Origin: Nocardioides panacisoli
GTDB taxonomy: Bacteria > Actinomycetota > Actinomycetes > Propionibacteriales > Nocardioidaceae
Length of the DNA: 64,000 nt
NCBI RefSeq assembly: GCF_019448235.1
Contig: NZ_CP080409.1
Location: forward strand, 992,001 to 1,056,000
Reading direction: 5' to 3'
The position numbers were made by a program, and so were the translations under genes. The notes beneath the pieces were generated by a model. That model had not been told where the DNA came from. It made no database searches and saw only the letters and a program-made list of their open reading frames with translations. Below are positions 55,683 through 63,408 of this stretch, one piece after another. Each line of letters starts with the position of its first letter. Within the stretch, counting starts at the first letter, position 1.

Positions 55683-56933
55683 TCAGGCCAGAACCTCGGC
55701 CGCGGCGGCCTCGATCCGCTCGATGCCCTCCGCGAGGCGGTCCTTGCTGATCGTCAGCGGAGGCATCACCTTGAGCACCTCGTCGTCGGGACCGGAGGTC
55801 TCGACCATGAGGTGACGCTGGAAGCAGGCACCGGCGAGCTTGCCGGCCGCCTCGGGGTCGGAGAAGTGGATGCCGGTCAGCAGCCCGCGGCCGCGGACGG
55901 TGCCGTCGTACTTCGCCGCGATGCGGGAGAGCCCGCCGTGCAGCTCGTAGCCGCGCTGCTGGACCTCCTTGGAGAACACGTCGTCGGCCCAGTACTTCTT
56001 CAGCGCTGCGGTCGCGGTGACGAACGCCGGGTTGTTGCCGCGGAAGGTGCCGTTGTGCTCACCGGGCTCCCACTGGTCCAGCTCGGGGCTGATCAGGGCG
56101 ATCGCCATCGGCAGGCCGGAGCCGGAGATCGACTTCGACAGCGTGATGATGTCGGGCTTGATCCCGGCCTCCTCGAAGCTGAAGAACGTGCCGGTGCGGC
56201 CGCAGCCGGCCTGCACGTCGTCGACGATGAGGTAGATGCCGTGGGTCTGGCACAGGTCGGAGAGCGCACGCAGCCACTCCATGCGAGCAGCGTTGAGGCC
56301 GCCCTCGCCCTGCACGGTCTCGACGATGATGGCCGCCGGCTTGTCCACGCCCGAGCCGGAGTCCTCCAGGACCCGCTCGAGCCAGATGAAGTCGTCCACG
56401 GCGCCGGAGAAGTAGTCGTCGTAGGGGATCTTGGAGCTGTTGGTCAGCGGCAGACCCGCGCCACGACGCTTCATCGAGTTGCCCGTCACCGACAGCGATC
56501 CGAGCGTCATGCCGTGGAAGGCGTTGGTGAAGGACAGGATGTGCTGGTGGCCGCTGACCTTGCGGACGATCTTCAGCGCGGCCTCGACGGCGTTGGTGCC
56601 CGTCGGGCCGGGGAACATCACCTTGTAGTCCATGTCCCGCGGCTGCAGGATCAGGTCGCGGAAGGTGGTGAGGAAGTCGCGCTTGGCCGTGGTGTACATG
56701 TCCAGGCCGTGCAGCACTCCGCTGCCGCGGATGTAGTCGATCATCGGCTCGATCAGGGCCGGGTTGTTGTGCCCGTAGTTGAGCGCGCCGGCGCCGGCGA
56801 AGAAGTCGAGGTACTCCTCGCCGTCCTCGGTGATGAGGCTGTCGCCCTCGGAGCGGGCGAAGGTCACCGGCCAGTTGCGGCAGTAGCTGCGCACCGAGGA
56901 CTCGATCTCGGTGAAGATGCTGGTGTCGGTCAT
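55683..56933 (-). CDS. ectB: Diaminobutyrate--2-oxoglutarate transaminase
   Basis: A 416-residue class III PLP aminotransferase turning aspartate semialdehyde into 2,4-diaminobutyrate. The family start is SSVRSYCRNWPVTF, then EYLDFFAGAGALNYGHNNP. The PLP Asp lies in LIVDDVQAGCGRTGTFFSF and the PLP Lys in IITLSKSISGSGLPMA. GGAAAGGA lies before the ATG. There are 51 bp between it and ectA. Confidence 0.96.
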   Translation of the reverse strand: MTDTSIFTEIESSVRSYCRNWPVTFARSEGDSLITEDGEEYLDFFAGAGALNYGHNNPALIEPMIDYIRGSGVLHGLDMYTTAKRDFLTTFRDLILQPRDMDYKVMFPGPTGTNAVEAALKIVRKVSGHQHILSFTNAFHGMTLGSLSVTGNSMKRRGAGLPLTNSSKIPYDDYFSGAVDDFIWLERVLEDSGSGVDKPAAIIVETVQGEGGLNAARMEWLRALSDLCQTHGIYLIVDDVQAGCGRTGTFFSFEEAGIKPDIITLSKSISGSGLPMAIALISPELDQWEPGEHNGTFRGNNPAFVTATAALKKYWADDVFSKEVQQRGYELHGGLSRIAAKYDGTVRGRGLLTGIHFSDPEAAGKLAGACFQRHLMVETSGPDDEVLKVMPPLTISKDRLAEGIERIEAAAAEVLA

Positions 56934-56984
56934 GGTTCCTTTCCGGGGTCGCGGCGGCTCCTGGCCCGACCCGTTGGGGTTACC

Positions 56985-57506
56985 TCAGTGGGAGAGGGGA
57001 GCGATGCGGAAGAGCAGCTCGGCGTCGTGGCCGTCGGGGAACATCTCCGTCGTGAACAGGTCACTGCGGTCGACGGACGCCCCGTGCGCCGTGCCGAAGG
57101 AAGTGAACAGCGCGATCGACGCCTCGTTGTCGGCGGTGATCGTGGTCTCCAGTGCGTCCACGGCGCCGTCGGCGACGAGGAAGTCGAGCATCTGGCGCGC
57201 GAGCCCCTTGCCGCGTGCGGACGCGTCGACGGCGACCTGCCACACCATGAAGGTGCGCGGGTCGTCGGGGCGGACGTAGCCGCTCACGAAACCCACCGGT
57301 TCGTCGTCGATGGTCGCCACGACCGAGGTGGCCGAGAAGTCCCTCGCCCAGAGCAGGTAGGCGTAGGAGGTGTTGAGGTCCAGCTCCTGGGAGTCCCGGG
57401 CGATCCGCCACATGGCGGCGCCGTCCTCCACCGTCGGTCGTCGTAGGGCCGGTTCCCCGGCGGTGCCGGAGGCCGGATTGCTGCTGTTCTCTGTGAGATC
57501 AGGCAT
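56985..57506 (-). CDS. ectA: L-2,4-diaminobutyrate acetyltransferase
   Basis: A 173-residue GNAT enzyme acetylating diaminobutyrate. The EctA pattern is RRPTVEDGAAMWRIARDSQELDLNTSYAYLLWARDFSATSVVA. The acetyl-CoA loop is VDASARGKGLARQML and the strand ETTITADNEASIALFTSFG follows. It is first in the operon, divergent from the SRPBCC gene with about 100 bp between. Confidence 0.95.
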   Translation of the reverse strand: MPDLTENSSNPASGTAGEPALRRPTVEDGAAMWRIARDSQELDLNTSYAYLLWARDFSATSVVATIDDEPVGFVSGYVRPDDPRTFMVWQVAVDASARGKGLARQMLDFLVADGAVDALETTITADNEASIALFTSFGTAHGASVDRSDLFTTEMFPDGHDAELLFRIAPLSH

Positions 57507-57515
57507 CGTGAGACG

Positions 57516-57521
57516 ACGTTA
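57516..57521 (-). promoter_or_regulatory. -10-like box of the ectABC operon
   Basis: TAACGT on the minus strand, 9 nt before the ATG, one or two longer than the leaderless spacing elsewhere. I see no good -35, which would fit an activator-dependent or alternative-sigma promoter. Confidence 0.35.
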
Positions 57522-57595
57522 GCGCGGTCCGCGCCGTAGGGGAAATCCTCACCCGGGACGGGCCCGTCCGTGTCCAGCGGCCCCGGACGCCGTTC

Positions 57596-57601
57596 TAGGC
57601 T
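57596..57601 (+). promoter_or_regulatory. -10 box of the SRPBCC gene, leaderless
   Basis: TAGGCT, spacer GATCCC, then ATG 57608. Confidence 0.6.
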
Positions 57602-57607
57602 GATCCC

Positions 57608-58084
57608 ATGCACGGATCCGTGACCGTCCACATGTCCGCTCCGCCCGAGGTCGTGTGGGACGTCGTCAGCGACGTCACCCGCATCGGCGAGTTCAGCCCG
57701 GAGACCTTCGAGGCGGAGTGGGTGGACGGGGCGAGCGGCCCGCAGGTCGGCGCGAAGTTCCGCGGCCACGTGCGGCGCAACGGGGTGGGCCCGGTCTACT
57801 GGACCGCCTGCAAGGTCACCTCCTGCGAGCCCGGGCGCGACTTCGGGTTCGCCGTCTACGGCGGCGGCAAGCGGCTCAACAACTGGCGCTACGAGCTGAC
57901 CCCGGCCGAGGGCGGCGGCACGAACGTGACGGAGTCCTTCACCCTCGCCGGCAGCGCGCCGATGCGGATCTACTGGACGGTGCTGGGATGGCACCGCAAG
58001 CGCGCCAACGAGCGCGGCATGCGCCAGACCCTGGAGCGCATCAGGGCCGTTGCCGAGGCCGAGGTCGCGGGAGGCCCCCGATGA
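57608..58084 (+). CDS. SRPBCC (START-like) ligand-binding protein
   Basis: A 158-residue helix-grip protein of the polyketide cyclase/dehydrase type. The family start is VTVHMSAPPEVVWDVVSDVTRIGEFSPET, then FRGHVRRNGVGPVYWTACKVTSCEPGRDFGFAVYGGGK, and a long C-terminal helix RKRANERGMRQTLERIRAVAE. It probably binds a hydrophobic molecule. It overlaps the next hydrolase gene by ATGA, so both may act on the same lipid-like compound; that is inference. Confidence 0.85.
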   Translation: MHGSVTVHMSAPPEVVWDVVSDVTRIGEFSPETFEAEWVDGASGPQVGAKFRGHVRRNGVGPVYWTACKVTSCEPGRDFGFAVYGGGKRLNNWRYELTPAEGGGTNVTESFTLAGSAPMRIYWTVLGWHRKRANERGMRQTLERIRAVAEAEVAGGPR

Positions 58085-59127
58085 CCGACGTCGCCTCGCT
58101 GCTGCACCGCGTCGAGCCCGCGCTGGTACGCCGCCTGCTCGCCCTGCCGCCGACGGTGCTGCGCCGCCTCGCCGGCCGCCCCGTGGTGCGCGACGGCCAG
58201 ACGCTGTCGGTGGAGACGCAGTTCCTGCTGCGGCTCCAGCGACTCACCGGACGTGACACCCTCAGCTTCGGGCCCGACGCCCGCACCAGCATCGAGCGGG
58301 ACTCGATGATGATCGGCGGCGACCAGCCCATCGGCGAGACCCGCGAGCTCCGCGTCGACGGCGGCGAGGGAGCCGTTCCCGCGCGGCTCTACGTGCCCCA
58401 GGCCCTCGTGCGCAGCGGGGGAGCGGACCCCCTGCTGGTGTTCTTCCACGGTGGCGGCTTCGTGACGGGCTCCCTGGACAGCCACGACGCCCCCTGCCGG
58501 GTGCTCGCCGAACGTGCCGGCGTCCGCGTGCTCTCGGTGGCCTACCGCCTGGCGCCCGAGCACCCGTTCCCCGCACCGGTGGAGGACTGCGCAGCGGCGT
58601 ACCGCTGGGTGCTGGACCACGCCGACGAGGTCGGTGCGGACCCGGAGCGACTCGGCATCGGCGGCGACTCCGCCGGCGGCAACCTGGCTGCGGTCGTCGC
58701 CATCCGCGCCGCCCGCGCGGGCTGGCCGCTGAAGCACCAGCTGCTGATCTACCCCGTCACCGACATGGCTGCCCGCACGGCGAGCCGCAGCGAGTTCGGG
58801 CAGGGGTTCCTGCTCACCGCCGAGGCGATGGACCAGGCCGAGACCAACTACCTGGGTGACCAGGAGCGGCACCAGCCCGAAGCGTCACCGCTGTTCGCCG
58901 ACCTGCCGGCCGGCCTCGCACCGGCGCACGTGGTGACCGCGGGCTTCGACCCGCTGCGCGACGAGGGCGAGGCGTATGCCGCCAAGCTGGAGGAGGCCGG
59001 GGTCGAGTGCACGACGGTGCGCTACCCGAGCCACATCCACAGCTTCTTCAACGCCGTCGGCGCCAGCCGTTCCGCGCGCACCGCCGTCGACCAGATCGGC
59101 GACGTCCTCGGGCGTTCCCTGACCTGA
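58081..59127 (+). CDS. Alpha/beta hydrolase, hormone-sensitive-lipase family
   Basis: A 348-residue esterase. The HSL oxyanion motif FFHGGGFVTGSLDSHD (HGGG) is near residue 122 and the nucleophile motif GIGGDSAGGNLAAVV (GDSAG) near residue 198. The acid is in VVTAGFDPLRDEG and the His in YPSHIHSFFNAVGA. A 75-residue N-terminal cap precedes the core. It probably hydrolyses short-chain esters. It is seven bp upstream of the antiporter gene. Confidence 0.9.
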   Translation: MTDVASLLHRVEPALVRRLLALPPTVLRRLAGRPVVRDGQTLSVETQFLLRLQRLTGRDTLSFGPDARTSIERDSMMIGGDQPIGETRELRVDGGEGAVPARLYVPQALVRSGGADPLLVFFHGGGFVTGSLDSHDAPCRVLAERAGVRVLSVAYRLAPEHPFPAPVEDCAAAYRWVLDHADEVGADPERLGIGGDSAGGNLAAVVAIRAARAGWPLKHQLLIYPVTDMAARTASRSEFGQGFLLTAEAMDQAETNYLGDQERHQPEASPLFADLPAGLAPAHVVTAGFDPLRDEGEAYAAKLEEAGVECTTVRYPSHIHSFFNAVGASRSARTAVDQIGDVLGRSLT

Positions 59128-59134
59128 GGCACCG

Positions 59135-60712
59135 ATGACCACCGCAGCGATCTACCTGGTCACCGCGTTCGCCGCCGGCCTGGTGGCGATCGCGGTGCGA
59201 CTGCCACCCCTGGTCGGCTTCCTGGCCGCGGGCTTCGTGCTCCACGGCACCGGCGTCGAGCCCCTCCCTGTCATCGAGCCGCTGGCCGACCTCGGCGTCA
59301 CCCTGCTGCTGTTCGGCATCGGGCTGAAGTTCGACGTCCGCACCCTGATCCGCCCCGAGATCTGGTTCACCGCGGTCTCGCACATGGCGCTCAGCGTGGG
59401 ACTCGCGCTCGGCGGGTTCGGGCTGCTGGTCGCTGCCGGGGTGTCGATGGTCGCCCGCGAGTCCTTCGCCAGCCTCGCCCTGCTCGGCTTCGCGCTGTCG
59501 TTCTCCTCCACCGTGTTCGTGGTGAAGGTCCTCGACGAGCGCAGCGACGCCACCACCCTGTACGGCCGCGTGGCCATCGGCGTGCTGGTGATGCAGGACC
59601 TGGCCGCGGTCGCCTTCATCACCAGCTCCACCGGCGAGGTGCCGAGTCCGTGGGCGTTCGGACTGGTGCTGCTGCTGCCGGCCGCCTGGGTCATGCGGCG
59701 CATCTGGAGCCGACTGGGCCACGGCGAGATGCAGGCACTGTTCGGCGTGCTGATGGCGCTGGTCCCCGGCTACTGGCTCTTCGAGACCGTCGGCCTCAAG
59801 GGCGACCTGGGCGCCCTGGTGATGGGCATCCTGCTCGCCTCGCACCCGGCCGCCAACGAGCTCTCCCAGACGCTGTGGAACCTCAAGGAGCTGCTGCTGG
59901 TCGGCTTCTTCGTCTCCATCGGGCTGGAGGGCCTGCCCTCGCTGGAGGGCATCCTCGTCGCCGTGCTGCTGGTCGTCCTGCTCCCGCTGCAGGGGATCGC
60001 GTACGCCGTCATCCTGTCGCTGATGCGACTGCGCCACCGCAACTCCGTCCTCGCGGCACTGGCGCTGACCAACTACTCCGAGTTCGGGCTGATCGTGGTC
60101 TCCCTCAGCGCCGGCATCGGCTGGCTGGACGACCAGTGGCTGGTCGTGCTGGCCCTGGCGGTCGCACTGAGCTTCCTGGTCTCGGCCGCGGTCAACCGGC
60201 GCGGGATCGACGTGGCCTCCTGGATCTCCGACCGGCTGCCCGAGCAGGACCCCGAGCAGCTGCTCCCGGCCGACCGACCGATCGACGTGGGTGACGTCCG
60301 CGCGCTCGTCCTGGGCATGGGCCGCGTCGGCCGGACGGCGTACCAGCGCCTGGAGGAGAAGGGGCTGCCCGTGCTCGGTGTCGAGCACAACCAGGCCCGG
60401 GTGGACGAGCTGGTGGCAGCCGGTCTCAGCGTGGTCCGCGCGGACGCCACCGACCGCGACTTCTGGCTCCGCGTCGGCCGGGCGGGCGAGGTGCACGTCG
60501 CGGTGCTGGCCATGCCGTTCCACGGCTCCAACCTCGAGGCCTACGAGATGCTGCGCGCGTGCCGCTTCCACGGCCGCGTCGCGGCGGTCGCGCGCTACGA
60601 CGAGGAGGTCGACGAGCTGCAGCGACTCGGCGCGGAGTCGGTCTTCCAGCTCTACAGCGGCGCCGGCACCGCCCTGGCCGACACCGTCCTGGAGGAGGAG
60701 GACTCCGCCTGA
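59135..60712 (+). CDS. CPA2-type monovalent cation/proton antiporter with TrkA-N domain
   Basis: A 525-residue membrane protein of the KefB/KefC type. Twelve or so hydrophobic helices (about 1-375) include the cation-site region LGFALSFSSTVFVVKVLDE and GVLVMQDLAAVAFI. A cytosolic TrkA-N (RCK_N) domain follows with the nucleotide motif ALVLGMGRVGRTAYQRLEEKG near residue 390. No TrkA-C domain follows; the protein stops about 115 residues after the motif. It probably exchanges K+ or Na+ for H+ in pH or turgor control, which fits the nearby ectoine genes. The neighbouring rimK carries a TrkA-C-like domain instead. Confidence 0.9.
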   Translation: MTTAAIYLVTAFAAGLVAIAVRLPPLVGFLAAGFVLHGTGVEPLPVIEPLADLGVTLLLFGIGLKFDVRTLIRPEIWFTAVSHMALSVGLALGGFGLLVAAGVSMVARESFASLALLGFALSFSSTVFVVKVLDERSDATTLYGRVAIGVLVMQDLAAVAFITSSTGEVPSPWAFGLVLLLPAAWVMRRIWSRLGHGEMQALFGVLMALVPGYWLFETVGLKGDLGALVMGILLASHPAANELSQTLWNLKELLLVGFFVSIGLEGLPSLEGILVAVLLVVLLPLQGIAYAVILSLMRLRHRNSVLAALALTNYSEFGLIVVSLSAGIGWLDDQWLVVLALAVALSFLVSAAVNRRGIDVASWISDRLPEQDPEQLLPADRPIDVGDVRALVLGMGRVGRTAYQRLEEKGLPVLGVEHNQARVDELVAAGLSVVRADATDRDFWLRVGRAGEVHVAVLAMPFHGSNLEAYEMLRACRFHGRVAAVARYDEEVDELQRLGAESVFQLYSGAGTALADTVLEEEDSA

Positions 60713-60741
60713 GCGGCGCCGGCCGCGGCCGTCACGTCGAC

Positions 60742-61935
60742 TCAGTCGTCGTCGGTGAGGGGCGTCTTGGGCAGGCGCTTGACCCGCTTGCGGCGCCGGG
60801 ACCGCGTGGGGATCATCCCGCGCATCTCCTCCAGGTTGCCGAAGCACAGGAGCCGGTCCTCGGCCTCCAGCACGTGGGAGGAGTACGGGTTGGGGATGAC
60901 CGAGGTGCCGCGGTGCAGCGTGAGCACGCTGATGTCACGCTCGCGCAGGCCGGAGTCGCCCAGCTGCTTGCCGACCATCTCCGCGTCGCCGTGGACGACG
61001 ATCTCCGCGACGCCGTACCCGGTGGAGATGCTGAGCCGCTCGCGGATGTCGATCTGCGGGAACGCGACCTGGTTGTCGATGTAGTCGATGATCGCGCCCG
61101 CGACGTCGAGCTTGGTCGCCGCCTCGATGCCCTCCAGCCCGGGGGAGGAGTTGACCTCCATCACCAACGGTCCGTCGTCGCTCTCGAGCATGTCCACACC
61201 GGCCACCCGCAGGCCCATGATCTGCGAGGAGCGGACCGCGACCCGCTCCGCCTCGGGGTCCAGCGTCACGGCCTCCACGGTGCCGCCGCGGTGGACGTTG
61301 GAACGGAACTCGTCGCCCTTGGCGGTGCGCCGCATCGCGGCGACCACGCGGTCGCCGACCACGAGCGCACGGATGTCGCGTCCCTTGCTCTCCTTCACGA
61401 ACCGCTGCACCAGCACCTGGTGGCGCGTGCTCTGCAGCGTCTCGATGATCGCCTCGGCCACCTTGAAGTCGGGCGCGAGGATCACGCCGATGCCCTGGGT
61501 GCCCTCCAGCAGCTTGATGACGACTGGCGCACCGCCCACGCGCTCGATCGCGGGGATCACGTCGGCACGGTCACGCACGAACGTCGTCGCGGGCATGCCG
61601 ATGTGGTGGCGGGACAGGATCTGGGTCGCCCGCAGCTTGTCGCGGGAGTTGGTGATGCCGTACGCCGTGTTGGGCGTGTAGACGTCCATCTGCTCGAACT
61701 GCCGCACGACGGCGGTGCCGAAGTAGGTGATCGAGCTGCCGACCCGGGGCAGCACCGCGTCGTAGTCGGTGAGCTGCTTGCCTCGGTACTGCAGGTCTGG
61801 CTCCACGTCGGAGAGATCGATGGCGAAGCGAAGGGTGTTGAGGACCTTCACCTGGTGGCCCCGATCGAGGGCGGCTGAACGGAGGCGCCGTGTGCTGTAG
61901 GAGCGCGGCGCGCGTGAGAGGATCGCGAGCTTCAT
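60742..61935 (-). CDS. rimK: RimK-family glutamate ligase with C-terminal RCK_C (TrkA-C-like) domain
   Basis: A 397-residue protein, about 100 longer than E. coli RimK. Residues about 1-95 are the RimK pre-ATP-grasp domain (MKLAILSRAPRSYSTRRL; LPRVGSSITYFG). The ATP-grasp domain (about 96-290) has VIKLLEGTQGIGVILA, VQRFVKESKGRDIRALVVGD and the metal site VMEVNSSPGLEGIE. From about 310, GVAEIVVHGDAEMVGKQLG, LRERDISVLTLHRG, VIPNPYSSHVLEAEDRLLCFG is a classic RCK_C fold, then a basic tail. RimK adds glutamates to ribosomal protein S6. It lies 20 bp from the divergent rimB-like gene. Confidence 0.92.
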   Translation of the reverse strand: MKLAILSRAPRSYSTRRLRSAALDRGHQVKVLNTLRFAIDLSDVEPDLQYRGKQLTDYDAVLPRVGSSITYFGTAVVRQFEQMDVYTPNTAYGITNSRDKLRATQILSRHHIGMPATTFVRDRADVIPAIERVGGAPVVIKLLEGTQGIGVILAPDFKVAEAIIETLQSTRHQVLVQRFVKESKGRDIRALVVGDRVVAAMRRTAKGDEFRSNVHRGGTVEAVTLDPEAERVAVRSSQIMGLRVAGVDMLESDDGPLVMEVNSSPGLEGIEAATKLDVAGAIIDYIDNQVAFPQIDIRERLSISTGYGVAEIVVHGDAEMVGKQLGDSGLRERDISVLTLHRGTSVIPNPYSSHVLEAEDRLLCFGNLEEMRGMIPTRSRRRKRVKRLPKTPLTDDD

Positions 61936-61955
61936 TCCCTGACCTGATTGGATGG

Positions 61956-62447
61956 ATGGCTGTGAGTACCCATTCAAGCACTACCCATTCAAGCACTGTC
62001 GCAGGCTGGCGAGAATGGGTGCGCCTGCCGCAGGTGCGGGTGGACTGGGTCAAGGCCAAGCTCGACACCGGGGCGCGCACCTCGGCGCTGCACGCCTTCC
62101 ACGTCGAGGACTTCGAGCGCGACGGCGTGCCCTGGGTGCGGTTCTCCATCCACCCGTGGCAGCGGTCCGCGGCCGACCAGAGCTGGGCCGAGCTGCCCGT
62201 GCACGACCGCCGACTGATCCGCAGCTCGACCGGTCACCAGCAGGAGCGCTACGTCGTGCTGATGGACGTCTCGCTGCTGGGTCGCACCGTGACGGCGGAG
62301 ATGACGCTGAGTCGGCGCGACCAGATGGGCTTCCGCATGCTCATCGGGCGGGAGGCGTTGCGCCAGGGGTTCCTCGTGGACCCGGGCCGCTCCTACCTGG
62401 GCGGACGCCCCGAGCGCGAGGTCCGTCGCCGCAACCGAGGACGTTGA
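61956..62447 (+). CDS. RimB-like retropepsin-type protease (PF05618)
   Basis: The 163-residue protein belongs to the family once called ATP-dependent zinc protease. It has the aspartic-protease motif VKAKLDTGARTSALHA (DTGA) near residue 40 and the second conserved block QMGFRMLIGREALRQGFLVDP. In Pseudomonas, RimB trims glutamates added by RimK. ATG 61956 or GTG 61962 may be used; I see no -10 box or Shine-Dalgarno for either. The N-terminus contains a perfect THSST-THSST duplication. It is followed 13 bp later by the M14 gene. Confidence 0.83.
   Translation: MAVSTHSSTTHSSTVAGWREWVRLPQVRVDWVKAKLDTGARTSALHAFHVEDFERDGVPWVRFSIHPWQRSAADQSWAELPVHDRRLIRSSTGHQQERYVVLMDVSLLGRTVTAEMTLSRRDQMGFRMLIGREALRQGFLVDPGRSYLGGRPEREVRRRNRGR
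61968..61997 (+). repeat. 15-bp tandem direct repeat in the rimB-like gene
   Basis: ACCCATTCAAGCACT occurs twice head to tail (61968-61982 and 61983-61997), in frame, encoding THSST twice. The unit is AT-richer than its surroundings. Confidence 0.95.
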
Positions 62448-62460
62448 GGAGTAGCGCCAC

Positions 62461-63405
62461 GTGGTACGCGAGTCGTTCCCGATCGGCCCCTATCGGGTGC
62501 GGGCCGGATCGGGCAAGGAGGTCGAGCTGCCCATCACCAAGCTGGTGACGGGCGCCGACGTGAGCCTGCCGGTGCGGGTGGTGCACGGTCGCGAGGACGG
62601 GCCGGTGGTGTGGATCAGCGCTGCGATCCACGGCGACGAGGTCGTCGGGGTCGAGGTGATCCGGCAGGTCCTGGCCGCCATCGACCCCAAGCAGCTGCGG
62701 GGCACCGTGATGGCGGTGCCGGTCGTCAACGTCCTCGGGTTCATGACCGGGGACCGCTACCTCCCGGACCGTCGCGACCTCAACCGGTCGTTCCCGGGCT
62801 CACCCCGCGGCTCGCTGGCGAGCCGGATCGCCCACCTGTTCATGCAGGAGGTGGTGGCCAAGTGCGAGGTCGGCATCGACCTGCACACCGGCGCCGATCG
62901 GCGGACCAACCTGCCGCAGGTCCGCGCCGACCTCGACGACGACCGCACCGTGGGTCTCGCCGAGGCATTCGGGGCGCCGATCATGCTGCACGCCAAGTTG
63001 CGTGACGGGTCGCTGCGGCAGGCCGCTCGCGAGCAGGGGGCGGCCGTGCTGCTCTACGAGGGCGGCGAGGCCCTGCGGTTCGACGCCTTCGCCATCGACG
63101 CCGGGGTGGCCGGCGTACGCCGCGTGCTGGCGGCACTGGACATGATCGACGAGGTGCAGCCGGCCGAGGTGCCCAGCGTGCACTGCCGCGACAGCAAGTG
63201 GGTGCGGGCCCGGGGCACCGGGGTGCTCCACATGGACGTGAAGCTGGGGGACGCCGTCGAACGCGGACAGCGCCTCGGTGGGCTCTCCGACACCTTCGGC
63301 CGGCGCGTCCGGCTGGTCCACGCCGACCAGTCGGGCACGGTGATCGGCCTCAACACCGCGCCGCTGGTCAACTCCGGCGACGCGATCGTGCACATCGCCC
63401 AGTGA
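62461..63405 (+). CDS. M14-type deacylase (succinylglutamate desuccinylase/aspartoacylase family)
   Basis: A 314-residue zinc carboxypeptidase-fold enzyme. Zinc ligands are His and Glu in AAIHGDEVVGVEV and His in GIDLHTGADRRTN; LNRSFPGSPRGSLASRIAH is the substrate-carboxylate region. The C-terminal 90 residues form a beta domain (GVLHMDVKLGDAVERGQRLGGLSDTFG). It follows rimB by 13 bp with GAGGAG before its GTG. In other genomes the same family sits with RimK and RimB, and a role in cutting gamma-glutamyl or N-acyl bonds is likely but unproven. Confidence 0.87.
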   Translation: MVRESFPIGPYRVRAGSGKEVELPITKLVTGADVSLPVRVVHGREDGPVVWISAAIHGDEVVGVEVIRQVLAAIDPKQLRGTVMAVPVVNVLGFMTGDRYLPDRRDLNRSFPGSPRGSLASRIAHLFMQEVVAKCEVGIDLHTGADRRTNLPQVRADLDDDRTVGLAEAFGAPIMLHAKLRDGSLRQAAREQGAAVLLYEGGEALRFDAFAIDAGVAGVRRVLAALDMIDEVQPAEVPSVHCRDSKWVRARGTGVLHMDVKLGDAVERGQRLGGLSDTFGRRVRLVHADQSGTVIGLNTAPLVNSGDAIVHIAQ

Positions 63406-63408
63406 TGA

